Positions 7,519-19,572 of a DNA stretch of 64,000 nucleotides are shown piece after piece. Under the pieces are notes generated by a model. It was not told the origin of the DNA, ran no database searches, and was given only the letters and a program-made list of their open reading frames with translations. Source of the stretch: Photobacterium profundum SS9. Its GTDB lineage: Bacteria > Pseudomonadota > Gammaproteobacteria > Enterobacterales > Vibrionaceae. The position numbers were made by a program, and so were the translations under genes. Where the stretch lies: contig NC_006370.1 in assembly GCF_000196255.1 (NCBI RefSeq), positions 2,989,411 through 3,053,410 on the forward strand, written 5' to 3'. The stretch's first letter is position 1. Each line of letters opens with the position of its first letter.

Positions 7519-9141
7519 GTGGCAAGTAATAAACAATTAAGTATTTTCTATCAGATAATTATCGAGCAATGGGGAAAAGCCCATAGCCTGCGTACAATTT
7601 GTGAGTTAACTTGCCGTAATTTTTGTGAAAGCTTTAATGCACAGTATTGCCAAATCATTGTCGACTATAAATCAACATGGAAAGTTTTGCTTGAGATGGA
7701 TAGCCAAGGGATAAGCTATCAATCTCCTCCTTGTGAGATACCTGATAAGAATCATTTCCCATTGGAACACATCATTGAATTCACGAAATTCAACCAACCG
7801 CATGTTACACGCCAAAATAATGTACAACGTTTATGGCTACCTTTAGAGCGTCGAGCTCGTATTATCGGATGCTTAGTGGTTGATATACCGCTTAGCGAAC
7901 CACAGCTAGATTGTCAGGCATTCTCCACGCTAACCTCATTGCTAGCCTCAGAAATTGATACAGGTTTTCTTACTCAGTCTATTCAAGATGAGCATTGGGG
8001 GCGGCGTTCAGCTGAACGTGAATTAAAAATTAGTCAGCACGAGCAAAAAAACTTATTAGAACAACTACAAGCATTGCATGATATTTCTTTTAAGCTGTGG
8101 CGTACGCACTCAATGAACGAGATGCTTTACACTGCTGTTGAAGAAGGGAAAAAACACTTACAAATTGATCGCATGGCCATTTTTATTAGCAACAAAAATA
8201 ACCGTATGCGCGGTACTTATGGTACAGATCTGCATGGTAAAACGGTTAATGAACATTATTTTGAATCCGCAATTCCCAATCAATGGTTTCTAGCACACAC
8301 TCGTTCAAATAAAGAATACCTAGCAATTGAAAATAATACGCCGCTGTATCACAATCTTAAACAAGTTGGCTTTGGTTGGAATTGTTACATTGCATTATGG
8401 GATGAAGACACACCCGTCGGTTGGATAGCTTGCGACAACCTACTAACAGGTACCCCACTGCATGATTACCACCCTCATTTACTCAAACAATTTGGTTTTA
8501 TTCTTTCTCAGAATATCGTGCGCAGGCGAGCTGAAGAAAGCCTTAGAAACCTCAATAAAGAATTAGAACAACGCGTCACAGAAAGAACCGCAGAGCTTGA
8601 GCTTGTGAATCAAAAACTAGAAAGCTTATCGAAACTCGACCCGCTTACTAACATTGCTAACCGTAGAGTATTTGATGAGAAAATCATCGAAGAATGGCGT
8701 CGAGCTGAGCGACACCAACTGCCTTTATCCTTATTAGTCATGGATGTGGATAACTTTAAATCTTACAACGACAATTACGGACATGCCGCTGGCGATCAGT
8801 GTTTAAAGGCTATTGCTACCACATTAGAAAAACTAGAACGTAGAGCAGGTGCATTATTTGCACGCTACGGCGGTGAAGAATTTGTGCTCTTGCTACCTGG
8901 GCAAGATACACATGCTGCACAATATTCAGCCAAACAAGCATTAAATGAAATTCAACAGCTACAACTAACCAGAACGAAATGTGCCAATACTGACTGCAAC
9001 TCGACAATCGTCACAATCAGTATTGGTGTAAGTACTGTTATTCCTACGGCACACCGTTCTCATCATGAATTATTCAAACAAGCCGATATCGCACTGTATA
9101 AAGCCAAATCACAAGGTCGTAATCGCTACTTTGTCATTTAA
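7519..9141 (+). CDS. GAF-domain diguanylate cyclase
   Basis: A 540-residue cytoplasmic protein with no transmembrane segment. The N-terminal ~160 residues look like a degenerate GAF sensor. A clearer GAF domain spans about 185-340 and is followed by a coiled coil (LNKELEQRVTERTAELELVNQKLESL). The C-terminal GGDEF domain (about 372-540) shows DPLTNIANRR, MDVDNFKSYNDNYGHAAGD and the active-site signature GGEEF, so c-di-GMP synthesis is expected. The four residues that would form the inhibitory I-site are RAGA, lacking the Asp of RxxD. Translation starts at GTG. The gene's last 4 bases overlap the end of topB on the other strand. Confidence 0.88.
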   Translation: MASNKQLSIFYQIIIEQWGKAHSLRTICELTCRNFCESFNAQYCQIIVDYKSTWKVLLEMDSQGISYQSPPCEIPDKNHFPLEHIIEFTKFNQPHVTRQNNVQRLWLPLERRARIIGCLVVDIPLSEPQLDCQAFSTLTSLLASEIDTGFLTQSIQDEHWGRRSAERELKISQHEQKNLLEQLQALHDISFKLWRTHSMNEMLYTAVEEGKKHLQIDRMAIFISNKNNRMRGTYGTDLHGKTVNEHYFESAIPNQWFLAHTRSNKEYLAIENNTPLYHNLKQVGFGWNCYIALWDEDTPVGWIACDNLLTGTPLHDYHPHLLKQFGFILSQNIVRRRAEESLRNLNKELEQRVTERTAELELVNQKLESLSKLDPLTNIANRRVFDEKIIEEWRRAERHQLPLSLLVMDVDNFKSYNDNYGHAAGDQCLKAIATTLEKLERRAGALFARYGGEEFVLLLPGQDTHAAQYSAKQALNEIQQLQLTRTKCANTDCNSTIVTISIGVSTVIPTAHRSHHELFKQADIALYKAKSQGRNRYFVI

Positions 9142-11087
9142 CTTTTCTTACTTTTGGTATAACGCTTTTTTTTCATTGGTTTTCTCGATTCTGGTGATGT
9201 CAATTGGCGCAAGCTTTCAGGCACTTCACTGTATTTCACTTTATCCATCAATTGACTAACTTGCTGCTGCAAAGCATCCATAAATGGTTGATAGGCACAT
9301 TTTTTATCTGCCATATCTTGCAACTGGTGTTCCCAATGAGCCGTCATATCGGGGTATGTTGCTTCATCGGGCAATGCGTAAACTAGCCCTCGCCCCGCAT
9401 CCGTCGCATGAATGTTTTTTGCTTGGCGCATCAGCAACTGTCGCTTAAACAATAGCTCTAAAATACCCGCACGAGTCGCTTCTGTGCCTAAGCCGTCGGT
9501 ATCTCGCAGTATCTTTTTCAATGAACTATCTGAGACAAAACGCGCTATTCCCGTCATCGCTTGTAATAACGTTGCTTCAGTAAAGGCTTTCGGCGGCTCG
9601 GTCACCTTGTCTTTGATTTCACCTTCGCGACAGGTCAAAATTGTTCCCTTATCAAGCGGCGGTACCTTATCGGTTAAGCCTTGATCACTATTTCCAGCAA
9701 CTTTCGTCTTGTCTTCTGCATGATCTCGCCCTAATAACTCTCGCCAACCAGCACTCATTAGCTGACGACCACGGGCAATAAAGTGCCCTTGTGTAATGGT
9801 AAACACTAACTTCGCTTCGGCATAAATCGCGGCAGGATAAAATTGCATGACGTATTGACGCGCAATCAACTGGTACACCTTACTCTCACTACCACTTAAT
9901 GCATTAGGGCTGATTTGTTTTGGTGTCGGTATGATGGCATGGTGAGCATCCACTTTTTTGTCATTCCACGCTTTCGATTTCAACGTTGTGTTTGCGCCAT
10001 TACATGCATTCGACAACTCGCTCGCATTGGATGCCACCGCGCGGCATACATCGTTGGCTTGTTTAAAGTGCTCGTTGGGTAAATAGCGAGAATCTGAACG
10101 AGGGTAAGTAATCACTTTATGCTTTTCATACAAAGACTGGCAGTTCGCCAATACATCAACAGCGCTCATACCAAATCGTTTGGCGGCATCAATTTGTAAC
10201 GCTGATAAAGAATACGGTAAAGGCGGAGCCTGACGCGTTTCTTTGCGTTCCGACTCTGTCACCTCTGCTGGTTGTCCTTTGATGCGCTTAAGCACGTTCT
10301 CACACAACTGGCGGTTGAGCACTCGCCCTTCTTCATCTTGCCAAGGTTGGCACGCCTCACTTGGCTTCCAGCGCGCACGAATATCCATATCTTGATAAGG
10401 GATCAGTGCAAATACTTCGTAAAAAGGTTTCGGCTTAAAATTCGCAATGTCGTCATCACGTCGCGTCACCAAGCCTAAAATAGGGGTTTGTACTCGCCCT
10501 ACAGACAATACGCCCCGATAACCGCCTTTCTGACCAAGCAAAGTGTACGCCCGTGTCATATTCATACCGTATAGCCAATCAGCGCGTGAGCGTGCTAAAG
10601 CAGAAACTGATAAAGGGATAAATTCACGATTACTGCGCATGGTTGATAAGGCACGTTTTACCGCGGCTGGGTTTAAATCTGAAATCAATAAACGCTGAAT
10701 TTCCGTTTTCTTTTTCGCGGAAACTTTAACGTAATCGATCACTTCATCAACTAATAATTGCCCTTCTCTATCAGGGTCGCCAGCATGCACAATGTCAGTG
10801 GCTTGTTTAGCGAGTTTACGCACCACAGCCAATTGCTGTTTAACCGATTTACGTGGAGAAAGCTGCCACTGCTCAGGAATAATCGGCAGATCTGCCATGT
10901 TCCATTTTTTGTATTTTTCGTCATAGGCATCAGGCTCAACCTGTTCCAGCAAATGCCCGATACACCAAGTTACTATGTCCCCATTTCCGGTTTCAATATA
11001 ACCATTATTATTTTTATGAGGGCGAGGTAATACCGCGGCAATCGCACGACCTAAGCTGGGTTTTTCTGCAATATATAGACGAGTCAT
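9138..11087 (-). CDS. topB: DNA topoisomerase III
   Basis: A 649-residue type IA topoisomerase, matching TopB in length. The N-terminal Toprim domain shows RLYIAEKPSLGRAIA and the metal motif DPDREGQLLVDEV. The catalytic tyrosine is in VITYPRSDSRYLP (about residue 330). A basic C-terminal tail (PMKKKRYTKSKKS) replaces zinc fingers. It relaxes and decatenates single-stranded or hemicatenated DNA. The gene is convergent with the cyclase gene, overlapping by 4 bp, and stands alone upstream. The order topB then selD matches enterobacterial neighbourhoods. Confidence 0.96.
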   Translation of the reverse strand: MTRLYIAEKPSLGRAIAAVLPRPHKNNNGYIETGNGDIVTWCIGHLLEQVEPDAYDEKYKKWNMADLPIIPEQWQLSPRKSVKQQLAVVRKLAKQATDIVHAGDPDREGQLLVDEVIDYVKVSAKKKTEIQRLLISDLNPAAVKRALSTMRSNREFIPLSVSALARSRADWLYGMNMTRAYTLLGQKGGYRGVLSVGRVQTPILGLVTRRDDDIANFKPKPFYEVFALIPYQDMDIRARWKPSEACQPWQDEEGRVLNRQLCENVLKRIKGQPAEVTESERKETRQAPPLPYSLSALQIDAAKRFGMSAVDVLANCQSLYEKHKVITYPRSDSRYLPNEHFKQANDVCRAVASNASELSNACNGANTTLKSKAWNDKKVDAHHAIIPTPKQISPNALSGSESKVYQLIARQYVMQFYPAAIYAEAKLVFTITQGHFIARGRQLMSAGWRELLGRDHAEDKTKVAGNSDQGLTDKVPPLDKGTILTCREGEIKDKVTEPPKAFTEATLLQAMTGIARFVSDSSLKKILRDTDGLGTEATRAGILELLFKRQLLMRQAKNIHATDAGRGLVYALPDEATYPDMTAHWEHQLQDMADKKCAYQPFMDALQQQVSQLMDKVKYSEVPESLRQLTSPESRKPMKKKRYTKSKKS

Positions 11088-11194
11088 TCAAATAATACAC
11101 AATGACAAAAAAGATGAAGAAACTGTACCGAAAAGAGAGTGAACGGGCAACATAATACTGGATATAACAACAGTTAAATGAAAACAGTTAAATA

Positions 11195-11247
11195 AAAACA
11201 CCCCGTATTCGCACCTAATCATAAGCATAGAAAATACGGGGTGTTTT
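11195..11247. terminator. Strong bidirectional terminator
   Basis: A perfect 15-bp stem, AAAACACCCCGTATT (11195-11209) with AATACGGGGTGTTTT (11233-11247). It lies downstream of the minus-strand selD-mnmH unit and upstream of topB, so it should isolate the two. Confidence 0.85.
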
Positions 11248-11295
11248 CGGTTTAATCAGTTTGGCTTGCTGTCTTTATTAATCAACTAACCAACA

Positions 11296-12390
11296 TTATT
11301 TATCAGCTAACCAGCTTTTAACTTCTTGGTAATTGCCACGGAACACAATGCGATCCGCTTTTTTACTCAGCTGATAAGTATACATTGGATCGTAGTATTC
11401 AATTAAGAGTGGACGTAGCCAATTATCATGTTCAGCCAATGTGCCATTACTTTTTTGGGTCGCGATGGCCTGTTTCTGTGCAGCCAGTAGTTCTTCATAA
11501 CGCTTCATTCCAAGACGCTTACGAATGCCAAACATACCGCGCTCAAGGTATTCAGTGAATAATTCCCAGCCTTGCTGCTCACCGTTTTGTGCAATATAGT
11601 CACGCTGCATACGTACAACGTAATCATCAATTAATCGATCAATACGCACATCTAACGGATCATCAACAATCGCTACGTCGGCATTACCCATCGCCGCATT
11701 AATTGATAACGGTACACTCGCCGATCCAATTGCACGACCTTCATCTTCAAACACAAAATGTGTACAGCCTTGCGCTTGCTTTTTAAGCATTTCCACAGCT
11801 AATACATTTTCAAAATCAATTTGTGTTCGTTGCGCCGTTACATAACGGCCAAACGAAGATCCACGATGGTTTGCTGCGCCTTCTAAATCAATACCATTGG
11901 CGAGTTCATTCACCATGATGGTTTTACCGCTACCCGTATTGCCACCAACAATCGTCATCGGCTGCTGCGCAACCGTATCGATAGTCTCAATTAAAAAACG
12001 GCGTAAGGCTTTATATCCACCGACAACCATCGGGTAATCAATGCCCGCTTCTTTTAGCCATTGCTGAGTAATACGTGAACGCAACCCACCACGAAAACAA
12101 TACAAATAGCCATTTGGATTTTCTTCTGCGAATGCCTTCCACTGTGCAAGTCGTGCTGCTTTTATATCACCATTGACTAACTGATGACCCAATGCAATGG
12201 CTGCATCTTGACCATGCGCTTTGTAGCATGTTCCAACCGCTTTACGTTCTTCATCTTCCATTAAAGGATGATTAATGGATGTTGGGAATGCACCTTGAGC
12301 AAATTCGATCGGTGCACGCATATCCATCAACGGGGTATCATTAACAAACAGCTGACGAAAAACTTCACAATTTTGGCGTGGCATTAGCAA
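11296..12390 (-). CDS. mnmH: tRNA 2-selenouridine synthase
   Basis: A 364-residue MnmH (SelU/YbbB). The N-terminal rhodanese domain carries the catalytic cysteine in [12 protein letters not shown] (about residue 97). A P-loop GGNTGSGKT (about 149-157) begins the C-terminal domain. The enzyme converts 2-thiouridine to 2-selenouridine at the wobble position of some tRNAs, via a geranylated intermediate, using selenophosphate. Its start overlaps the end of selD by 7 bp, so donor synthesis and use are coupled in one transcript. Confidence 0.95.
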   Translation of the reverse strand: MLMPRQNCEVFRQLFVNDTPLMDMRAPIEFAQGAFPTSINHPLMEDEERKAVGTCYKAHGQDAAIALGHQLVNGDIKAARLAQWKAFAEENPNGYLYCFRGGLRSRITQQWLKEAGIDYPMVVGGYKALRRFLIETIDTVAQQPMTIVGGNTGSGKTIMVNELANGIDLEGAANHRGSSFGRYVTAQRTQIDFENVLAVEMLKKQAQGCTHFVFEDEGRAIGSASVPLSINAAMGNADVAIVDDPLDVRIDRLIDDYVVRMQRDYIAQNGEQQGWELFTEYLERGMFGIRKRLGMKRYEELLAAQKQAIATQKSNGTLAEHDNWLRPLLIEYYDPMYTYQLSKKADRIVFRGNYQEVKSWLADK

Positions 12391-13424
12391 ATCTCAATCA
12401 ATGTATCGCCGTCTAACGGCATCATTTCACCAATAGCTTGCAATTCAATATTATGACGTGCAGCAATTGCTTGCAGCTGCTGCTCCGTTTCCGCATCAGG
12501 GGTTACGGCAATAAGTAGGCCACCCGATGTTTGTGGATCGCATAACAACGCTTTTTGTTGTTCTGTCATTGCACCTAATTTTTGACCGTAACTATCAAAG
12601 TTACGCGTGGTGCCACCCGGTACACAACCTTGTGCTATGTAATCAAATACACCAGGTAGGTACGGTACACTATCAAAATCAACACGTGCTTTTAGTTGGC
12701 TACCTTCACAAATCTCGCTTAGGTGCCCCATCAAGCCAAACCCTGTCACGTCTGTCATGGCTTTAACGCCCTCGACATTAGCAAAGTCTTGACCCGGAAT
12801 ATTCAGTTTACACATCCAGTCACGTGCTAAGCCTTTGTGCTCATCCGCTAACTTAGATTGCTTCTCTGCTGTTGTTAATACACCAATACCCAACGGCTTA
12901 GTTAAATACAACTTACAGCCGTTTTCCGCACGGTTATTACGTTTTACCCGATCGGTATCGACAATACCTGTTACGGCAAGACCAAAAATAGGTTCAGGCG
13001 CATCAATCGAGTGACCACCAGCAAGAGAAATACCCGCTTCACGGCACACTGAACGACCACCTTCAATCACTTGTTGAGCGATTTCAGGTGCCAATACATT
13101 GACGGGCCAACCTAGAATTGCAATCGCCATGATCGGCTTACCGCCCATCGCATAAATATCACTGATTGCATTCGTTGCCGCAATACGACCGAAGTCAAAT
13201 GGGTCATCGACAATCGGCATAAAGAAATCTGTGGTACTGATTGCAGCAGTGCCATTACCTAAATCATAAACAGCTGCATCATCTTTACTTTCATTACCGA
13301 CAAGAAGATTAGGATCTGAAAATGGTGCTAACTGAGTTCGGAGAATAGTATCAAGAACTTGAGGAGAAATTTTACAACCACATCCTGCACCGTGGCTGTA
13401 TTGAGTAAGGCGAACATTTTCCAT
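12384..13424 (-). CDS. selD: Selenide, water dikinase (selenophosphate synthetase)
   Basis: A 346-residue SelD that makes selenophosphate from selenide and ATP. The N-terminal catalytic region is [13 protein letters not shown], with cysteine (not selenocysteine) at the active-site position. ATP-site features include [21 protein letters not shown] and later [13 protein letters not shown]. It is followed by mnmH with a 7-bp overlap, so at least part of the selenium goes to tRNA modification. No selA/selB is in the window, so use for selenoproteins cannot be judged. Confidence 0.96.
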   Translation of the reverse strand: MENVRLTQYSHGAGCGCKISPQVLDTILRTQLAPFSDPNLLVGNESKDDAAVYDLGNGTAAISTTDFFMPIVDDPFDFGRIAATNAISDIYAMGGKPIMAIAILGWPVNVLAPEIAQQVIEGGRSVCREAGISLAGGHSIDAPEPIFGLAVTGIVDTDRVKRNNRAENGCKLYLTKPLGIGVLTTAEKQSKLADEHKGLARDWMCKLNIPGQDFANVEGVKAMTDVTGFGLMGHLSEICEGSQLKARVDFDSVPYLPGVFDYIAQGCVPGGTTRNFDSYGQKLGAMTEQQKALLCDPQTSGGLLIAVTPDAETEQQLQAIAARHNIELQAIGEMMPLDGDTLIEIC

Positions 13425-13566
13425 GATACGCTCCGAAATAATTTTGAGAACCGTGAATACTACTCCTGCAAGGTGCAGGTGTCATCTATAGGGCTTGATT
13501 ACAATCAAAAGAGAGACATTTTTATCACGGCGATCAATCAGCGTTAATGCACTCCTATAAACAACA

Positions 13567-13596
13567 AACGCCCTGTTGATCACTCAACAAAGCGTT
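13567..13596 (-). terminator. Candidate terminator after ydjA
   Basis: AACGC...GCGTT encloses TGTTGA-TCAC-TCAACA, forming an interrupted hairpin 70 bp beyond the ydjA stop codon. The T-rich tract in the minus direction is imperfect. Confidence 0.45.
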
Positions 13597-13669
13597 ATAT
13601 TTATTCAAGAAGGTTTATTCTAGCTTACTGATTATTGATTGCTGAACGTTATTTGTTGCGTTATCTCTT

Positions 13670-14218
13670 TTATAAATACTCAACAAACTGACTGACATCT
13701 CGCTCATTCACTTTCGCTTCACGGCAACCCGGGGTGCCCATATACAGGAAACCGACAATCAAATCATCTCCGGTTAAACCGAGTGATTCACGCACAACAG
13801 GATGATAAGCCCATCTGCCAGTACGCCAAAAGCCAGAAAAGCCCTGTGCAACCGCAGCCATTTGCATGGCTTGAGTGGCACAACCCGCCGACAAATGTTG
13901 TTCAATAACAGGGATCTTGTCGTGTTCTGCCACTTTTGCGACCACTGTAATAATCATTGGGGCACGAAACGGAGCTTTGCTCGCTTTTTCAATCACTGAT
14001 TCATCTGCGCCATCAAACTTGGCTGCATTTACAAGAATAGCCGCAAATTTTTGCAAGCCTTCACCTTGTGAAACAATAAAACGCCAAGGTGTTAAACCAC
14101 CATGATCTGGAGCCCGAAGACCCGCACGAAAGATATTATCTAACACTTCGCCTTGCGGTGCAGGCTCCATTAGCTTATGTAATGAGCGACGATTTAATAG
14201 TAGCGTTAATGCATCCAT
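13670..14218 (-). CDS. ydjA: NAD(P)H nitroreductase YdjA family
   Basis: A 182-residue FMN-dependent nitroreductase similar to E. coli YdjA along its length. It starts MDALTLLLNRRS and contains GLRAPDHGGLTPWRF, KAPFRAPMIITVVAKV and VGFLYMGTPG. The ATG at 14218 is preferred over one at 14236 because GAGG precedes it at proper spacing and the E. coli protein starts at the same place. YdjA-type enzymes reduce nitroaromatics poorly and the physiological substrate is unknown. ydjA next to selD is the enterobacterial order, although here a 245-bp gap separates them. Confidence 0.92.
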   Translation of the reverse strand: MDALTLLLNRRSLHKLMEPAPQGEVLDNIFRAGLRAPDHGGLTPWRFIVSQGEGLQKFAAILVNAAKFDGADESVIEKASKAPFRAPMIITVVAKVAEHDKIPVIEQHLSAGCATQAMQMAAVAQGFSGFWRTGRWAYHPVVRESLGLTGDDLIVGFLYMGTPGCREAKVNERDVSQFVEYL

Positions 14219-14343
14219 AACAACCTCGAACTGCAAATAATAATTGCTCTTACAATATCATAAAACTATTCGCGTAAAACCCTGTAAATAAAAGGGAATA
14301 ATTACTCCCTTTCAATACAGATTACCTTTCGACATTGCCACGG

Positions 14344-16374
<2,031 letters not shown>

Positions 16375-16379
16375 TTAGT

Positions 16380-16396
16380 TATGGTCTGACCAGTAT
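16380..16396. promoter_or_regulatory. FadR operator upstream of fadH
   Basis: TATGGTCTGACCAGTAT closely matches the FadR consensus built on TGGTCNGACCA, with the core fully conserved. It ends 11 bp before the fadH start on the minus strand, where bound FadR would block transcription or initiation. It could also affect the divergent sppA gene 124 bp away. Confidence 0.75.
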
Positions 16397-16519
16397 ATTG
16401 CATAATCACAACATTTTTCAAACATTTGTTTACATTAAAGTAACATCGTGTGATTTAAAAATGTAATTCCTTGTTTACTAAGTTACGATAAAGAATAAGA
16501 ATCATCATCAGGAACGTTC

Positions 16520-18373
16520 ATGAAAGCAATATTTAAAGGAATTGGAAGAATATTCCGTGCTATCTGGAAATTGATCAGTTTCACCCGACAACTTATTCTC
16601 AACCTCTTTTTCTTGATCATTGTGGGCGCGATTTTCGTTGCGTTTAATTATGGTGAAGATACGCCTGAACAACCCGACAAAGCTGCATTAGTTTTAGACT
16701 TATCTGGGCCTATCGTAGAACAGCGTCGCTACATTAACCCTATTGATAGCATTGCATCGAATGTCCTAGGGCACCCCCCTGCGCAAGACAATGTGCTGTT
16801 CGATATTACCGAGACCATTCGTAAAGCATCGGCAGATAATAAAATTGAAGGTTTAGTACTCAACCTAAAAGGTATGTCTGAAACCAGCTTAACGAAACTG
16901 CGTTATATCGCTAAGGCGATTACCGAGTTTAAAGCAGCAGGTAAACCCGTTTACGCTTACGGTGACAATTTCGGCCAAAGCCAGTACTACCTTGCCAGCT
17001 ATGCTGATAAAGTATTTATGTCGCCAGACGGTGGTGTAATGCTAACCGGTTACGGTTCTTACTCGCTGTATTACAAAAGCTTGCTAGAAAAGCTAAACGT
17101 TAATACACATGTCTTCCGTGTCGGTACGTACAAATCTTTTGTTGAACCTTATACCCGCGATGATATGTCTGCTCCAGCACGAGAAGCGAATACCGTATGG
17201 CTAAATCAATTGTGGGGTGCCTTCACAACAGATGTCGCGAACAACCGCCATATTGATGCTGCAACATTAACCCCTAATATTGATGACTTTGTTCAAGCAC
17301 TCAAAGCTGTTGATGGTGATTTTGCCAAACTCTCACTAAAAATGGGCTTAGTGGATGAACTCATTTCTCGTCCTCAGTTACGAAATAAAATGATTAAAGA
17401 ATTCGGCAGTGATGGCGAACACAGCTTTAATCAAATCAGTTATTACGAATACCAGCCAACAATTATTAACACCGATTTACCAAGTGATAATCAAATTGCC
17501 GTTGTAGTAGCCAGTGGTGCCATTATTGATGGAACACAACGCCAAGGTACAGTCGGCGGAGATTCAACTGCGGCGTTATTACGAGACGCGCGTCTAGATG
17601 ATGATATTAAAGCCGTTATCTTACGTGTTGATAGCCCTGGTGGCAGTGCCTTTGCCTCTGAAGTCATTCGTAATGAAGTGGATGCATTAAAACAAGCAGG
17701 TAAGCCTGTGGTCGTATCGATGTCGAGTGTTGCCGCTTCGGGTGGTTACTGGATATCGGCAAGTGCTGATCGCATTATCGCTCAACCAACAACCATTACT
17801 GGCTCCATTGGTATTTTCGCTATTCTTACCACCTTTGAAAAAGGGCTGGAAAAAATGGGCGTATACAGTGATGGCGTAGGCACTACACCATTTTCAGGTG
17901 TTGGTGTAACACGTGAACTACCAGAAGGCGTTGGTCAAGTATTTCAACTCGGTGTTGAGCACGGCTATAAGCGCTTTATTAGCTTAGTAAGCCAATACCG
18001 TAACATGTCATTAGAACAAGCGGATAAAATTGCACAAGGGCGTGTATGGACGGGGCAAGATGCGATGGAGCTCGGACTTGTCGATCAGCTTGGTGATTTT
18101 GATGATGCCATTGCCGCTGCGGTTGAATTAGCAAAACTAGAGAGTTACGAGCTGAACTGGATGGAAGAGCCACTCAGTACTGCAGAACAATTCTTACAGC
18201 AGTTTTCAAGTGATGTTAGCACGAAAGTTGCCACTATGGTGCTTGGTCAGCTTCCAAGTGCATTGCAACCTGTCACACAACAAGTTGTAACAGACTACAC
18301 AACACTCAGTAACTTTAACGATCCAAAAGGGCAATATGCCTTCTGCCTAAATTGCAGTAATATCGAGAAGTGA
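16520..18373 (+). CDS. sppA: Signal peptide peptidase SppA, 67K type
   Basis: A 617-residue inner-membrane serine protease that degrades cleaved signal peptides. An N-terminal transmembrane helix lies at about residues 24-46. Two tandem SppA/S49 domains follow, the long form typical of Gram-negatives. The catalytic lysine is in the N-terminal domain (GTYKSFVEPYTRDD) and the catalytic serine in the C-terminal domain (MSSVAASGGYW). AGGAA precedes the ATG at good spacing. It is followed by a strong terminator and then ansA. Confidence 0.95.
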   Translation: MKAIFKGIGRIFRAIWKLISFTRQLILNLFFLIIVGAIFVAFNYGEDTPEQPDKAALVLDLSGPIVEQRRYINPIDSIASNVLGHPPAQDNVLFDITETIRKASADNKIEGLVLNLKGMSETSLTKLRYIAKAITEFKAAGKPVYAYGDNFGQSQYYLASYADKVFMSPDGGVMLTGYGSYSLYYKSLLEKLNVNTHVFRVGTYKSFVEPYTRDDMSAPAREANTVWLNQLWGAFTTDVANNRHIDAATLTPNIDDFVQALKAVDGDFAKLSLKMGLVDELISRPQLRNKMIKEFGSDGEHSFNQISYYEYQPTIINTDLPSDNQIAVVVASGAIIDGTQRQGTVGGDSTAALLRDARLDDDIKAVILRVDSPGGSAFASEVIRNEVDALKQAGKPVVVSMSSVAASGGYWISASADRIIAQPTTITGSIGIFAILTTFEKGLEKMGVYSDGVGTTPFSGVGVTRELPEGVGQVFQLGVEHGYKRFISLVSQYRNMSLEQADKIAQGRVWTGQDAMELGLVDQLGDFDDAIAAAVELAKLESYELNWMEEPLSTAEQFLQQFSSDVSTKVATMVLGQLPSALQPVTQQVVTDYTTLSNFNDPKGQYAFCLNCSNIEK

Positions 18374-18377
18374 GATC

Positions 18378-18403
18378 AGCCCAGCATATGCTGGGCTTTT
18401 TTT
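18378..18403 (+). terminator. Terminator after sppA
   Basis: A perfect 10-bp palindromic stem AGCCCAGCAT-ATGCTGGGCT (18378-18397) is followed by a run of T. Confidence 0.85.
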
Positions 18404-18458
18404 ACCGTTCGTTAACCGTATAATGCGCTCACCAAAACCGATAAGTCTGTACCCGATT

Positions 18459-19469
18459 ATGGAAAGAAAAAATATTTACATTGCTTACACCGGCGGCACC
18501 ATTGGTATGCAAAAGTCAGATCATGGCTACGTACCTGTTGCTGGATTTATGCAAAATCAACTGGATAAAATGCCGGAATTTCACCGTTCGGAAATGCCAG
18601 AATTTACTATCCACGAATACGAGCCGCTTATTGACTCGTCTGATATGTCGCCAGAGGATTGGCAGCGTATCGCGGATGATATTAAAGCAAACTACGACAA
18701 GTATGACGGTTTTGTCATTTTGCATGGTACGGACACCATGGCTTACACTGCTTCAGCTTTGTCGTTTATGTTTGAGAACCTAGATAAACCCGTTATTGTA
18801 ACAGGATCACAAATTCCTTTAGCGGAATTACGTTCTGATGGGCAAAGTAATCTATTGAATTCACTTCATATTGCGGCTAATTACCCAATCAATGAAGTAA
18901 CCTTGTTCTTCAATAACCAGCTAATTCGTGGAAACCGAAGCACCAAAGCACATGCTGACGGCTTTGGTGCTTTCATTTCACCTAACATGCCCCCTTTGCT
19001 TGAAGCTGGTATTAATATCAAGTTGAACAATATTGAACTTGATAAGAAACCTGAAGGTGATTTTAAGGTCAATGCAATAACACCACAGCCTATTGGTGTC
19101 ATTACAATGTACCCTGGCATTTCACCTGAAGTGATTCGTAATACTTTACGCCAACCTGTTAATGCAATGATTTTGCTGACATTTGGTGTAGGTAACGCAC
19201 CGCAAAACCCCGATTTACTGGCTCAACTGAAAGAAGCAAGTGAACGTGGCGTGATTGTAATGAACCTTACGCAATGCCTTTCTGGCAAAGTGAATATGGG
19301 GGGTTACGCGACAGGCTGTGCACTCGCTGATGCTGGTGTGTTAAGCGGTTATGATATGACCCTTGAAGCAGCACTCGCTAAACTGCACTACTTGTTAAGT
19401 ACCGATTTTCCGGTAGAAACGATTCGCAGTATGATGCAGCAAGATTTACGTGGTGAACTTAGCCTGTAA
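18459..19469 (+). CDS. ansA: L-asparaginase I (cytoplasmic)
   Basis: A 336-residue type I asparaginase that hydrolyses asparagine to aspartate and ammonia in the cytoplasm. The two threonine motifs are visible: YIAYTGGTIGMQ near the N-terminus and VILHGTDTMAYTASALSF (about 83-100). SQIPLAELRSDGQSNLL carries the active-site lysine-region equivalent. The ATG at 18459 (MERKNIYIAYT) is preferred to an upstream in-frame ATG at 18423, which would add 12 residues absent from the family. There is no signal peptide. sppA-ansA order is conserved, but the pncA gene that follows in E. coli is absent here. Confidence 0.94.
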   Translation: MERKNIYIAYTGGTIGMQKSDHGYVPVAGFMQNQLDKMPEFHRSEMPEFTIHEYEPLIDSSDMSPEDWQRIADDIKANYDKYDGFVILHGTDTMAYTASALSFMFENLDKPVIVTGSQIPLAELRSDGQSNLLNSLHIAANYPINEVTLFFNNQLIRGNRSTKAHADGFGAFISPNMPPLLEAGINIKLNNIELDKKPEGDFKVNAITPQPIGVITMYPGISPEVIRNTLRQPVNAMILLTFGVGNAPQNPDLLAQLKEASERGVIVMNLTQCLSGKVNMGGYATGCALADAGVLSGYDMTLEAALAKLHYLLSTDFPVETIRSMMQQDLRGELSL

Positions 19470-19500
19470 GTTTATTTATGTACTGTAAAATCATCAAAAA

Positions 19501-19530
19501 AGAGTCGAATTTAATTCGGCTCTTTTTTTA
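19501..19530. terminator. Terminator after ansA
   Basis: AGAGTCGAAT pairs with ATTCGGCTCT (one G-T), preceded by A-run and followed by T-run, 30 bp after the ansA stop codon. Confidence 0.85.
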
Positions 19531-19572
19531 GAGCTACACTTATTACCAATAAAGTTAGCTTGAGAAATAACT

